A DNA stretch of 64,000 nucleotides from Tsukamurella sputi (GTDB lineage Bacteria > Actinomycetota > Actinomycetes > Mycobacteriales > Mycobacteriaceae). The notes beneath the pieces were generated by a model. It saw nothing but the letters and a program-made list of their open reading frames with translations, made no database searches and was not told where the DNA came from. This document shows, piece by piece, positions 1 to 19,258 of the stretch; positions within the stretch are counted from its first letter, which is position 1; each line of letters starts with the position of its first letter. Made by a program: the position numbers and the translations under genes. Where the stretch lies: contig NZ_VIGV01000009.1 of NCBI RefSeq assembly GCF_007858445.1, forward strand, positions 1-64,000, given 5' to 3'.

Positions 1-538
1 CGCCCGCGCGTCCGGTCGCGCCCGGCGCGCTCGCGCCGCTCGGGGCCGCGCCGTTCGGGGCCGTAGCGGCACGCTGGGCGCCGGCGCCACCCGCGGCCGT
101 GCCGTTCCCTGCCGCGCCGGTCCCCTGACCGGCCGCGGCGTTCCCACCCGCTCCGTTCGCGGCCACGCCGGCGCGCTGGCCGCCCGCACCGTTCCCGCCC
201 GCACCGTTCCCGCCCGCACCGTTCCCGGCCACACCGTTCCCGGCCGTTCCAGCGCGCTGACCGCCCGCGGCGGGGGCACCGGGTTTCGGCACCCCCGCTG
301 TCCCGGCCGCCGACGCCGGGCCGCCCGCACCGGCGGGCTTCGCGGGCCCACCACGCGCGCCGGGATCGGCGGGCTGAACGGGCGCCGGAGGCTTCGACGG
401 GTCGCCGCCCGCCTGTGCGGCACCCGCGCCGAGCCAGATCGACCCGACAGCGACCGCAGCGGCCGCCGATGCCGTCACCCGGGTCACCGACGCGGTCGCC
501 CGGGCCTCCTTGCGATGCCGTCCCTGATACCTGGACAT
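1..538 (-). CDS. Secreted Ala/Gly-rich repeat protein, N-terminal part (runs off left edge)
   Basis: The reading frame from the ATG at 538 stays open to the window edge, giving 179 residues. The start begins MSRYQGRHRKEARATAS and continues into an Ala/Val hydrophobic stretch ending AGAAQA, a plausible signal peptide of about 42 residues with cleavage after AQA. The basic GRHRK start resembles secreted cell-wall enzymes of Mycobacteriales such as Rpf or peptidoglycan peptidases, but no catalytic domain lies inside the window, so the function is open. The rest is a Pro/Ala/Gly linker that becomes a run of NGAGG-like pentapeptides. An AAGGAG ribosome site sits a few bases before the ATG. The start call is good; the function is not assigned. 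Confidence 0.6.
   Translation of the reverse strand, partial: MSRYQGRHRKEARATASVTRVTASAAAAVAVGSIWLGAGAAQAGGDPSKPPAPVQPADPGARGGPAKPAGAGGPASAAGTAGVPKPGAPAAGGQRAGTAGNGVAGNGAGGNGAGGNGAGGQRAGVAANGAGGNAAAGQGTGAAGNGTAAGGAGAQRAATAPNGAAPSGASAPGATGRAG
182..241. repeat. Tandem 15-bp repeat inside the secreted protein
   Basis: Three perfect copies of GCCCGCACCGTTCCC lie end to end (182-226), followed by a fourth with changes (227-241). On the coding (minus) strand each unit encodes Gly-Asn-Gly-Ala-Gly in some register. The copies are nearly identical at DNA level, which suggests recent slippage or expansion rather than selection on protein sequence alone. Confidence 0.8.
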
Positions 539-1081
539 GAATGCTCCTTCTCCCTCGCGCACGACCATTCCTCGGACGGGCGATTCGGCGTCCACAGCGC
601 AGCACCGATCACCGCGCAGCAGCGATGTGCACGGCGCGCGCGGATGAGAAGCGTTGATTCGAAAGAGAACTCAAAGGTGGTTGCTATGGCTACCGATTCG
701 GCCCACCTCCGAGCCAACACGACCGGCGAATCGGAATCCAGGGGACACGGGTAACGAAAACAACACGATGTGAATGCGAAAACAAGGGAGGAAAGGAATC
801 ATCAGAAACTGTCTTCCCCACCGTGAAGCGCACACTGTTTCGCGGTGATAATTTATTCGATCACACCGGAGAACCGTCCCCTTCATGCCGCCGGTGACCG
901 GGCGCGCCGGCTGTTGCCGTGCCCATCGGCGACCAATCAGTACGCTGTACGCTTTGCCATCGCCACTGCGAGGTCCAGCGTGCGACATCGCGGCATCCAC
1001 TGTCGCGGCGTTCCGGCCGTTCGTCTCCCGGCGCCCCAACCTCACTGCGGCCCGGCCGATTCGGGTGTTAGCCGGTGCCGG
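539..1081. other. 543-bp spacer without a convincing gene
   Basis: This stretch separates the left-edge secreted gene from the downstream end of the MFS gene. Part of it (about 720-870) is visibly richer in A/T than the surroundings and should hold the promoter of the secreted gene. I looked for the conserved elements of a ydaO-type c-di-AMP riboswitch, which precedes rpf genes in some actinobacteria, and did not see them. Short open frames here lack ribosome sites and recognisable protein sequence. Confidence 0.4.
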
Positions 1082-2418
1082 TCAGCCGACCACGCTCCCG
1101 ATCGCCGGGCGATTCTCGGGTAGCGGCTCGAACGCGGTCTCCCGGAGCCGGGACGAGCAGAGGGCGAGAACCCCGAGCGCCACCGCGAGGTAGCCGACCA
1201 CTCGGTACCAGGCACCGTCGAACGCGATGAGCAACCAGGTGGCGATGCTCGCGGCGGACGCGCCGCCCAGTGCCGAGCCGACCTGATAGGTCGCGGAGAT
1301 CGCGGTGTAGCGGACCTCGCGCGGGAACTGCTCGCCGAGGAAGGCGGGGATCGGGCCCTGGGTCGCGCCGACGAGGAAGCCCGCCAGGGCGCTGATGCCA
1401 TAGGTCGCGACCAGGTTGTGCAGCGGGACGATCGCGAAGTACGCGGTGTAGGCCGCGAGGATCGCGACGGCGCCACCGATCATGACGGGCTTGCGGCCGA
1501 TGCGATCGGACAGCAGTGCGAAGACGGGTGCGCCGGGGATCAGCGTGATCGACCCGACCAGGCTGATGAGCAGGTTGTCGGTGTCGTTGTAGCCGATGTC
1601 CGTCATGTACGTGAGCATGAACACTGAGGTCACGTATGCCAGCGTGATGTACCCGAAGGAGATACCCACCGAGCAGAGCACGGCCACCGGGAAGCGCCGG
1701 AGCACCGAGAAGATCGGGAGCGGAACGGCCCGACGGTCGTCGTCGGCCGCGGCGGCCGGCGCCTCCTCCTGCGGGGCGCGCAGGCGCATGACGAGGCCGA
1801 GGATCACCAGCACCCCGCCGAGCAGGAAGGGGATGCGCCAGGCGCCGCCGGCCAGGCCGGTGCCGGAGATGGCATCGCCGGAGAACGCGCTGACCACGGT
1901 GAACACCGCGATACCGAGCACAGTGCCGATGCCGATCCCCATGCTGGTGAAGCTGCCCCAGAGTCCGCGCCGGTCGTCGGGCGCGTTCTCGATCCCGATG
2001 AGGGCCGCGCCGCCCCACTCGCCGCCGGCGGCGAAGCCCTGCACGATGCGCACGGTCACGAGCAGGACCGGCGCCAGCATTCCGACGGTGTCCGCCGTCG
2101 GCAGGCAGCCCATCGCGAAGGTCGACAGGCCCATCACCAGCAGCGTCAGGATGAGCATCGGCCGCCGTCCGACCTTGTCGCCGAAGTGCCCGATCACCAG
2201 GCCGCCCACCGGACGGGCGATGAACCCGGCGCCGAAGGTGAGGAAGGAGACCAGGGTGCCCACCATCGGGCTGAGTCGGGGAAGAAGATCTTCGGGAAGA
2301 CGAGGGCGGCGGCGAGCCCGTAGATCGAGAAGTCGTAGTACTCCATCGCGGTGCCGAAGCCGGAGACGGTGAAGATCTTCGACGCGCTGGGCCGCTGCTG
2401 GGGCTGGGTGGTGGTCAT
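1082..2418 (-). pseudogene. MFS metabolite:H+ symporter, broken by a 1-base frameshift
   Basis: A 12-TM major facilitator of the metabolite:H+ symporter type, expected to import an organic acid or similar small molecule. The start ATG at 2418 gives MTTTQPQQRPSASKI, then the typical GTAMEYYDFSIYG and FPKIFFPDS of TM1. At about 2272-2276 the frame changes: the remainder, MVGTLVSFLTFGAGF onward with the signature GDKVGRRP, lies one frame over and is intact to the stop at 1082. One inserted base in the TCAGCC context (FFPDS-SPMVG) would restore a protein of about 445 residues. Either the gene is a recent pseudogene or the sequence carries an indel error. It follows the C45 gene by 14 bp and is presumably co-transcribed with it. 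Confidence 0.8.
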
Positions 2419-2432
2419 GGCAGGTATTCCGA

Positions 2433-3494
2433 TCAGAAGGTGAGGAGGCCGAGTTCTGCAGCCTCGAGGGGGGTTCCGGCGCGGTAGGACATGGCGAAGG
2501 AATCCGTGTCGAGCGCGACGGTGAGGAGGGTGCTCCACTGCTCGACGAGCGGGAGCGACAGGTCGGGGCGCATGATCTGCGGCGCGGCGCCGTCGGCCGC
2601 GAGAGCCTTCGCGCGGGCGTGATCGGTGCCGGCGCACAGGTCCGTGCGCCGGGCGGCCAGGTCGTCCATCCGGACGTCGGTCGACGATTCCACGCGCGGG
2701 ATGGTGTCGCCCGCGGCGAGTTCCGGGTCGAGGAAGTGGTTGGTGTGGAACAGCCAGCCGTCCTCGCCCGGTCGGACGACCGCGGTTCCGGCGGGCGACA
2801 TCTCGATGCTCGCGGCCCGGCCAGCGCGGTCGGCGACGGTCAGCACCGTCGACGCGCTCACCCGCGCGCTCCCGGCGAGCGCGATGGCGTGATCGACGTC
2901 GGTCGCCTCCTCGATGACCCGGCGCGCGACCGCGTGGACCGGCACGCCCGGCGCTCCCCCGTCCGAGCGGTGGTTGAGGATGTTGAAGTGGACGCCGACC
3001 CCGGCGTCGTTGAGGCCGATCTTGCCGGAGACGCCGAACTCGGTGAACAGCTTGAAGCGCAGGCCCGTGTTCCCGACGCCGGCCAGCAGGAGCCCGTCGG
3101 GCGCGAGGTGCGCGTGCCAGTCCCACGTCTGCATGGTCTCCGGCGACGCCCCGGCGACGGCGCGGACCATCGTCGAGCACTCCCCCTCCCGGGAGGGGGC
3201 GGCGCGGGCGAGGATCTCGGTGCGGGCGTCGAGCAGAGCGACGTCCGCGAGGGGCAGACCAGCGCCCGCGGCCAGCCCTCCGATCTCCGCCGCGAGGTGC
3301 GGGGCCCAGCGGGCCAGCTCGTCGTGGCTCGCGGCGGCCACATCGGCGACCACGCCGGGCGCGATCCCGAGTTCGGTGAAGTGGGCCGCGTAGAGCCCAC
3401 TGATCCGCGCGATCCGCGGTGCGAAGCGCGCGCCTCGCGCCCGGCCGGCGGCCTCGCCGGATGGCGTGGTCGTGATATCGGTGTGCAGCTCCAC
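2433..3494 (-). CDS. C45-family acyltransferase/amidohydrolase
   Basis: A 353-residue Ntn-fold protein related to acyl-CoA:6-aminopenicillanate acyltransferase (peptidase family C45), which hydrolyses or transfers acyl groups on amides after self-cleavage. The nucleophile should be Cys106 in REGECSTMV, which would become the N-terminus of the mature beta chain. Downstream the conserved WDWHAH, GLNDAGVGVHFNIL and HTNHFLDP stretches fit the family. The GTG at 3494 was chosen because an AGGA site precedes it by about 5 bases and the protein begins at the usual family position; the frame remains open upstream but is meaningless there. It is followed by the MFS symporter and is divergent from lacI, suggesting uptake and hydrolysis of one N-acyl substrate. 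The substrate is unknown. Confidence 0.78.
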   Translation of the reverse strand: MELHTDITTTPSGEAAGRARGARFAPRIARISGLYAAHFTELGIAPGVVADVAAASHDELARWAPHLAAEIGGLAAGAGLPLADVALLDARTEILARAAPSREGECSTMVRAVAGASPETMQTWDWHAHLAPDGLLLAGVGNTGLRFKLFTEFGVSGKIGLNDAGVGVHFNILNHRSDGGAPGVPVHAVARRVIEEATDVDHAIALAGSARVSASTVLTVADRAGRAASIEMSPAGTAVVRPGEDGWLFHTNHFLDPELAAGDTIPRVESSTDVRMDDLAARRTDLCAGTDHARAKALAADGAAPQIMRPDLSLPLVEQWSTLLTVALDTDSFAMSYRAGTPLEAAELGLLTF

Positions 3495-3559
3495 CCTGTC
3501 CTCTTCTCGATCGTGCGCGACGCCCCGGCGCCGTGACTGTGATCCAGACCATAGAGAGG

Positions 3560-3571
3560 TTAAACGTTTAA
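3560..3571. promoter_or_regulatory. LacI-type operator palindrome
   Basis: TTAAACGTTTAA is a perfect 12-bp palindrome with a central CG, the hallmark of LacI/GalR operators. It lies between the divergent C45 gene (start 3494) and the lacI-family gene (start 3603), where it could repress both. It is also one of the few AT-rich patches in this part of the window. Confidence 0.75.
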
Positions 3572-3602
3572 TACAACGGCCTCCAGCCGTAGGATTCCGA
3601 GG

Positions 3603-4628
3603 ATGCGACGGCGGGGCATGACCATCAGGGATGTGGCGGCGCGCGCAGGCGTGTCCACCGCCGCGGTCTCCCAGGCCCTCAACGGCACGGGCACGCTGTC
3701 CGCGGCCACGCGGGCACGCATCACCGCCGTCGCCGCGGACATGGGCTACCAGGCCGACGCCATCGCGCGCGGCTTGCAGGGCGCCCGGCTCGGTGTGGTC
3801 GGCCTCGTCTTCCGGTCCCTCGATGCCCTCGAGGACTACAACCCCGAGGGCGTGGACGTCTTCTCCCGCATCGCCGGCATGCTCAGCGTCGAGCTGCTCG
3901 ACCACGGCATGGGCGTCATGCTGCTGCGCGATCTGGTGACCCACGCCGCCCCGCCGCTGGCGTACTCGATGGACGGCTACATCGTGATCAATCCGCACCA
4001 GGACGACCCGGTGCTCCGGCGCCTCGACGAGCGCGGCCTGCCCCACGTCACCATCGGACGCGACCCGGGCCGGCCCGACCGGGTCCACTGGGTCTCCACC
4101 GACGACGACGCCGGCATGGTGCGCATGCTCGACCACCTCGCGGACGCGGGCGCACGCCGCATCCTGCTCGTCCGCGGCATCGATCCGAACGCCTGGAACA
4201 TCGACAGCGAGAACGCGTTCCGGCGCTGGAGCGCCGATACCGGACGTACGGACCCCGTCGTGGTGACCGTTCCGGAACGGGATGGCGTCGACGGCGGACG
4301 CGGCTTCGCCCACGCCCTCGCCGCCGGAACATACGGACCGATGCCCGACGCCGTCGTCTGCATGACGGGCCGGCACGCCGCCGGCACCGTCGCGGCCCTG
4401 ACCGAGCGCGGCGTCCGCGTTCCCGACGACATCCTGGTCGCCACGATGTCCGATTCCGAGCATTCCCGCACCGCGACCCCGTCCATCACATGCATGACCG
4501 GTGCGGTGAAGGACGAGGTGCGGGCGACCGTCGCGATGCTGCTCGCCACGCTCGCGGGCGACCCCGTGGGCGAGCCCGCGCGGATCCGCACGGACGTCAC
4601 CGTCCGGGCGTCGACGCGTCCTCGATGA
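3603..4628 (+). CDS. LacI/GalR-family transcriptional regulator
   Basis: A 341-residue repressor. The N-terminal helix-turn-helix reads TIRDVAARAGVSTAAVSQAL with the hinge helix following (YQADAIARGLQG), then a periplasmic-binding-protein-like effector domain (LGVVGLVFRS, DGYIVINP, PDAVVCMTG). The effector domain likely senses the substrate handled by the neighbouring C45 enzyme and MFS symporter. The ATG at 3603 has AGGA about 8 bases upstream; the ATG at 3618, giving MTIRDVAARAG, is a realistic alternative and closer to family norms. The protein is probably autoregulated through the palindrome at 3560-3571. Confidence 0.85.
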   Translation: MRRRGMTIRDVAARAGVSTAAVSQALNGTGTLSAATRARITAVAADMGYQADAIARGLQGARLGVVGLVFRSLDALEDYNPEGVDVFSRIAGMLSVELLDHGMGVMLLRDLVTHAAPPLAYSMDGYIVINPHQDDPVLRRLDERGLPHVTIGRDPGRPDRVHWVSTDDDAGMVRMLDHLADAGARRILLVRGIDPNAWNIDSENAFRRWSADTGRTDPVVVTVPERDGVDGGRGFAHALAAGTYGPMPDAVVCMTGRHAAGTVAALTERGVRVPDDILVATMSDSEHSRTATPSITCMTGAVKDEVRATVAMLLATLAGDPVGEPARIRTDVTVRASTRPR

Positions 4629-4663
4629 CCGACGAGGCCCGAAGCCCCGGTCGCCGAGGAAAG

Positions 4664-4699
4664 CACTGCGCCCCCGCCGTTCCCGGCGGGGGCGCAGTG
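4664..4699. terminator. Bidirectional hairpin terminator between lacI and pckG
   Basis: A perfect 15-bp inverted repeat (CACTGCGCCCCCGCC with its complement) closes over a 6-base loop. It sits in the short gap between the convergent ends of the lacI-family gene and pckG, so it can end transcription from both sides. There is no U-tract, which is common in actinobacteria. Confidence 0.8.
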
Positions 4700-4712
4700 T
4701 GCGTATCGAGAA

Positions 4713-6554
4713 TCAGCCCAGGCGCTGCTTGAGCGCGTCCAGCTCGTCCTTGAGGCCGGTGGGCAGCTTGTCGCCCACGAAGTCGAACCACTCGTCGATC
4801 GACGGGAGCTCGTTCTTCCATTCCTCGGTGTTCACGGCGAGCGCCTCGGCCACGTCCTCGACGGGGGTGTCCAGACCGGTGAGGTCCAGCTCCTCCGGCG
4901 TCGCGACGATGCCGATCGGCGTCTCCTTGCCCGCGGCGTTGCCCTCGATGCGGTCGACGATCCACTTGAGCACGCGGCTGTTCTCGCCGAATCCGGGCCA
5001 CAGGAAGCGCTTGTCATCGCCGCGGCGGAACCAGTTCACGTAGAAGACCTTCGGCAGCTTCGACTCGTCGGCCTGCTTGCCGATCTCGAGCCAGTGCTCG
5101 AAGTAGTCGCCCACGTTGTAGCCCAGGAAGGGCAGCATCGCCATCGGGTCGCGGCGGACGGTGCCCACCTTGCCCTCGGCGGCGGCGGTCTGCTCCGAGC
5201 CGACGGTCGCGCCCATGAAGACGCCGTGCTTCCAGTCGCGCGCCTGCGTGACCAGGGGCACCGTCGTCTTGCGGCGGCCGCCGAAGAGGATGGCCGAGAT
5301 CGGCACGCCCTGCGGATCGTCCCACTCGGGAGCGATCGACGGGCACTGCGACATCGGGGTGGTGTAGCGCGAGTTCGGGTGCGCCGCGACGGTGACCACG
5401 CCGTCCTCGTTCTCGGCCGAGCTGGTCTCCCAGTCCTGGCCCTTCCAGTCGGTGAGGTGCTGCGGGGCGGCGGACATGCCCTCCCACCAGACGTCACCGT
5501 CGTCGGTCTTGGCGACGTTGGTGAAGATGGTGTTGCCGGCCTCGATCGTCTTCATGGCGTTCGGGTTCGAGTCCATCGACGTGCCGGGGGCGACGCCGAA
5601 GAAGCCGAACTCGGGGTTCACCGCGTAGAGGCGGCCGTCCTTGCCGAAGCGCATCCAGGCGATGTCGTCGCCCACGGTCTCGGCGCGCCAGCCCGGCAGG
5701 GTGGGCTGGATCATCGCGAGGTTGGTCTTGCCACAGGCCGACGGGAACGCGGCGGCCACGAAGTAGACCTTGTCCTCCGGCGAGATCAGCTTGAGGATCA
5801 GCATGTGCTCGGCGAGCCAGCCCTCGTCGTGCGCCATCGCCGAGGCGATGCGCAGCGCGTAACACTTCTTGCCCAGCAGCGCGTTGCCGCCGTAACCCGA
5901 TCCGTACGACCAGATCTCGCGGGTCTCCGGGAAGTGGGTGATGTACTTGGTGTCGCTGCAGGGCCACGGCACGTCGGCCTCGCCCGGCGCGAGCGGGGCG
6001 CCCACCGAGTGGATGCCCTTGACGAAGAAGCCCTCGTCGCCCAGCTTGTCCAGGACGGCCTTGCCCATGCGGGTCATGATCTTCATCGAGACCACGACGT
6101 ACGCGCTGTCGGTGAGCTCCACGCCCAGCTTCGGATCCTCGGCGCCCAAGGGACCCATGCAGAAGGGCACCACGTACATGGTGCGTCCCTGCATGCAGCC
6201 GCGGTACAGGTCCGTCATGGTGGCCCGCATCTCGGCGGGGCGCATCCAGTTGTTCGTGGGGCCCGCGGCCTCCTTGGTCTCCGAACAGATGTAGGTGCGC
6301 GACTCCACGCGCGCGACATCGGCCGGATCGGAGAGCGCGAGGAAGGAGTTCGGCTTCTTGCTCTCGTTCAGCTTGGTGAACGTGCCGGCCGCGACCATCT
6401 CGGAGGTCAGGCGGTCCCACTCCTCGTCGGAACCGTCCGCCCACACCACGCGATCGGGCTGCGTGAGCTCCGCGACCTCACGCACCCAGGCGATGAGCTG
6501 CGCGTGCTTCGTGGGGAGATCCCCCTCGAGACCTTCAATGGTGGCTGCCGTCAT
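4713..6554 (-). CDS. pckG: Phosphoenolpyruvate carboxykinase (GTP)
   Basis: A 613-residue cytosolic enzyme converting oxaloacetate and GTP to PEP, GDP and CO2, linking the TCA cycle to gluconeogenesis. Length and sequence match the GTP-dependent family. It has the [14 protein letters not shown] start region, the kinase-1a P-loop [16 protein letters not shown] with the reactive Cys, the metal and PEP-binding region [20 protein letters not shown], and the nucleotide-binding [12 protein letters not shown]. The ATG at 6554 (MTAATIEGL) was preferred to upstream ATGs because it aligns with M. tuberculosis PckA and has GGAG 9 bases upstream; an ATG at 6563 would overlap the ribosome site. It lies 94 bp behind the NRPS gene on the same strand and ends at the shared hairpin. 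Confidence 0.95.
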   Translation of the reverse strand: MTAATIEGLEGDLPTKHAQLIAWVREVAELTQPDRVVWADGSDEEWDRLTSEMVAAGTFTKLNESKKPNSFLALSDPADVARVESRTYICSETKEAAGPTNNWMRPAEMRATMTDLYRGCMQGRTMYVVPFCMGPLGAEDPKLGVELTDSAYVVVSMKIMTRMGKAVLDKLGDEGFFVKGIHSVGAPLAPGEADVPWPCSDTKYITHFPETREIWSYGSGYGGNALLGKKCYALRIASAMAHDEGWLAEHMLILKLISPEDKVYFVAAAFPSACGKTNLAMIQPTLPGWRAETVGDDIAWMRFGKDGRLYAVNPEFGFFGVAPGTSMDSNPNAMKTIEAGNTIFTNVAKTDDGDVWWEGMSAAPQHLTDWKGQDWETSSAENEDGVVTVAAHPNSRYTTPMSQCPSIAPEWDDPQGVPISAILFGGRRKTTVPLVTQARDWKHGVFMGATVGSEQTAAAEGKVGTVRRDPMAMLPFLGYNVGDYFEHWLEIGKQADESKLPKVFYVNWFRRGDDKRFLWPGFGENSRVLKWIVDRIEGNAAGKETPIGIVATPEELDLTGLDTPVEDVAEALAVNTEEWKNELPSIDEWFDFVGDKLPTGLKDELDALKQRLG

Positions 6555-6648
6555 AGGTGTCATCTCCGAGAGTCGCGTACGAACCTTTGAACCAGTGTCA
6601 CACATCGGGCAAGGTCACAGAACCGAGGGTGACGTGCGACCTCTCACA

Positions 6649-17076
<10,428 letters not shown>

Positions 17077-17122
17077 GGTTCCCCCTCACTCAGGTTTGCG
17101 ATCGCAACCCTATCGAACGGGG

Positions 17123-17464
17123 TCAGGCAATGTCGCCCCTATCCAGGAGTCGCCACCTCCCGGCGGCGAAACGCCACGTCTCGAAGGTGCCGTCGCCGCG
17201 GATCCGGTGGTAGACGTCGGCCACCCCGTCGGCGTCGAGATCGGTGAAGACGGCCGTGCCGTGCACATCGGTGAGCGTGCCGGTGTCCGCCAGGCCGTCC
17301 CCGTCGGTGTCGAGCGCGTGCACGTCGAACCACCCGCCCTCGGCGTGCACCCAGAGCCCGCCGGGCGAGGGCTCCGCGGCGGGAACGGCACCGTCGAACA
17401 GCTCGGATCCGAAGACGTCCGCGTCCGGCGCCCCGAACAGCCCGAAATCAGGGTCCATACTCAT
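17123..17464 (-). CDS. Small acidic protein with two DxDxDG calcium-type motifs
   Basis: A 113-residue protein beginning MSMDPDFGLFG. It contains two acidic loops, DTDGDGLAD and DLDADGVAD, of the DxDxDG kind found in EF-hand, dockerin and thrombospondin-3 repeats that bind Ca2+, set in a repeated layout: WFDVHALDTDGDG..., TAVFTDLDADG... and TFETWRF. There is no signal peptide or membrane segment. The start overlaps the end of the upstream membrane-protein gene by 17 bp, so it is translationally coupled to it as the third gene of a compact operon. Whether it binds Ca2+ inside the cell or is exported by another route is unknown. Confidence 0.65.
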   Translation of the reverse strand: MSMDPDFGLFGAPDADVFGSELFDGAVPAAEPSPGGLWVHAEGGWFDVHALDTDGDGLADTGTLTDVHGTAVFTDLDADGVADVYHRIRGDGTFETWRFAAGRWRLLDRGDIA

Positions 17465-18503
17465 TGGACGCACCAGCCTCCCGATCGGTTCCCGGCCCGC
17501 GCGCGAGCCGCAGCGCCGCATCGGCCTCCGCGGCGACGAGCGCGGCGGCCAGCTCGAACTCGACCCGCTGCCGGAAGCTCGCGGCCGCGGCGTCCGCCCA
17601 GTTCCGGCGGTCGGCGCGCGCGGAGGTCCGGCGGCGCACCCGGAGCAGCCAGACCGCGGCCGCGAGCCCCACCGCCAGGCTGATGGGCAGCGCCAGCCAG
17701 CGCAGCGCACCCAGCGCCTCCAGCGGCGCGGCGACGGCCCGCCCGATGCCGAGCCCCGCGGAGGCGCCCAGGATCAGGACGGCCAGGTCCTCGGGCCGCC
17801 GACGGGTTGCCGGCTCGTCCGGCGGGGTGGGGCGGGGCAGCACGGGCGCCGCGGGCTCCGGGGGCTCGGGCCAGCCCGCGAAGGTTCCCCGGTAGGCCGC
17901 GCGCAGCTGGGCGTGCAGCGATCGTTCCAGTCCGACCACCACCCTGGTGAGCCGGGCGCGGACGTCCGGTTCGGGGTCGTCCTCGGGCCGGCGGAAGCCC
18001 TCGGCCGACGCGGCGAGCAGCCCCGCCCGCATCCGCGCGACCGTCGAACGCAGATAGGCGGAGCGGTCGGCGCGCTCCAGCGCGGCGCCGGGCGGGGCGG
18101 CGGGCGGCACCGGCCGCACCGGACGCGCGGGCGACGGGTGTTCCAGCGCGGCGCGCAGTGCGTCGAAGCCTCCTCCCGAATCGGGCTGCACGCTCAGCAC
18201 CGCGGCGTCGAGGCGGCGGGCGGACTCCGCCAGCGTCGCCTCGGCGTCCGGGTAGACGTCGGCACCGGTCGCGGCCACGACGGTGGGGACACCGGCGCGC
18301 AGGCGACCGAAGGCCAGGGCGTCGACGGCGTCGGCGGGCACGCACGCGTCGAGGACATAGATGAGGACGTCGTGGCCGGCGTCGGTGCGCTCGCCGAGCG
18401 GGATCAGCGCACCATCGGCCCCGACGGCCGCGGCCGCGCCGTCCAGCCGCGCCGCGACGGCGACCGCGCCCGCCGGGTCCTGCCCTGCCACCAGCACCGT
18501 CAT
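17448..18503 (-). CDS. Hypothetical membrane protein, partner of the P-loop-like gene
   Basis: A 351-residue protein of unknown function. The first ~120 residues look like a Rossmann/GTPase-like alpha/beta region (TVLVAGQDPAG, DVLIYVLDACVP, VPTVVAATGAD) without a proper Walker A. A Pro/Ala-rich stretch follows near 125-145, a helical region near 150-215, then two adjacent hydrophobic segments (about 243-295) and a basic helix after them (LLRVRRRTSARADRR). The N-terminal half is probably cytosolic. Its ATG overlaps the stop of the upstream gene by 4 bp (ATGA), and the next gene overlaps its end, so all three are probably made together. Confidence 0.6.
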   Translation of the reverse strand: MTVLVAGQDPAGAVAVAARLDGAAAAVGADGALIPLGERTDAGHDVLIYVLDACVPADAVDALAFGRLRAGVPTVVAATGADVYPDAEATLAESARRLDAAVLSVQPDSGGGFDALRAALEHPSPARPVRPVPPAAPPGAALERADRSAYLRSTVARMRAGLLAASAEGFRRPEDDPEPDVRARLTRVVVGLERSLHAQLRAAYRGTFAGWPEPPEPAAPVLPRPTPPDEPATRRRPEDLAVLILGASAGLGIGRAVAAPLEALGALRWLALPISLAVGLAAAVWLLRVRRRTSARADRRNWADAAAASFRQRVEFELAAALVAAEADAALRLARGPGTDREAGASNEYGP

Positions 18504-19219
18504 GACGCCCGCGCCAGGCGGTCGAGGAGGATCTGCTCGGCCTCGTCGCGGCGGCCGCAGTCCGTCGCCGCGAGGGTGCGCAGCGCATCGTCGAAGGCGG
18601 CCTCCCGGCGCGCCTCGTAGCCCTCCAGCGCCGCCGTGAGCGGCGGCAGCAGCGCGTCCACGCCGCTGAGCTCCCGGAGGCTGGCGAGCAGCGCGTCGTC
18701 GGGCATCGACGGGCTCTCGCGCAGCGCGCCCAGCGCGCAGGCCAGGCCGTAGCCCCCGAACCGGCGCAGCAGCGGCGCGTCCTCGCCGAGCACCTCCGCG
18801 GCGTCCAATGCCGACTCCGGCAGTGCGAGAGGCGATTCCGCGAGACGTCGGATCGCGGACAGGTCGTCCGGGTGCACGCCGTCCAGCAGCGCCATCACCG
18901 CGATCACCGGGCGGCCGAGTACCTCGCCCAGCCGGGCCGCGTAGTCGTCGGCGGCGCGCCAGGAGCCGGCCGCGTCCGCCTTGATCCAGGCCACCACCGG
19001 CGGCCCGTCAGGCCCGGTGTCGAGCTCCTCGATCGCGGCCCGATCGGTGGCGCGCAGGCCGCCCGCGAAGCAGTACAGCACCGCGTCGGCGCCGTCGTCG
19101 CGCTCGGTCGTCGCCACCGACCGCGCCGCCAGGGCGGCGGCGAGCGTCGTCCTCCCGACCCCGTCGCGCCCGAGCACGCGCACCCGCGGCGCACCAGTGC
19201 GCACGGACAGATCCCCCAT
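18500..19219 (-). CDS. P-loop NTPase-like protein with Arg in place of the Walker Lys
   Basis: A 239-residue cytosolic protein. Residues 13-25 (VRVLGRDGVGRTT) have the shape of a Walker A loop, G-x4-G-K-T, but the lysine is Arg23. A hydrophobic strand (ADAVLYCFAGG) and PPVVAWIKAD, which resembles a degenerate guanine-recognition NKxD, follow as in small GTPases. The C-terminal half is helical and Ala/Leu-rich. It is the first gene of a three-gene overlapping operon and lies 39 bp behind the P55 transporter gene, so read-through from lprG-p55 is possible. It may be a regulatory G-like protein or a pseudoenzyme acting on its membrane partner. Confidence 0.6.
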   Translation of the reverse strand: MGDLSVRTGAPRVRVLGRDGVGRTTLAAALAARSVATTERDDGADAVLYCFAGGLRATDRAAIEELDTGPDGPPVVAWIKADAAGSWRAADDYAARLGEVLGRPVIAVMALLDGVHPDDLSAIRRLAESPLALPESALDAAEVLGEDAPLLRRFGGYGLACALGALRESPSMPDDALLASLRELSGVDALLPPLTAALEGYEARREAAFDDALRTLAATDCGRRDEAEQILLDRLARAS

Positions 19220-19258
19220 GAGAGCCCCCGCTCCGGCACCGGCGCCCCCGCGCCGGTC

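Noticed and set aside
539-760. c-di-AMP (ydaO) riboswitch before the secreted gene
   Set aside because: Considered because rpf-type genes often carry one, but the conserved purine-rich core elements are not visible in the minus-strand leader.
845-1193. Small genes in the 539-1081 spacer
   Set aside because: No ribosome sites, no recognisable protein sequence and overlap with the MFS gene end.
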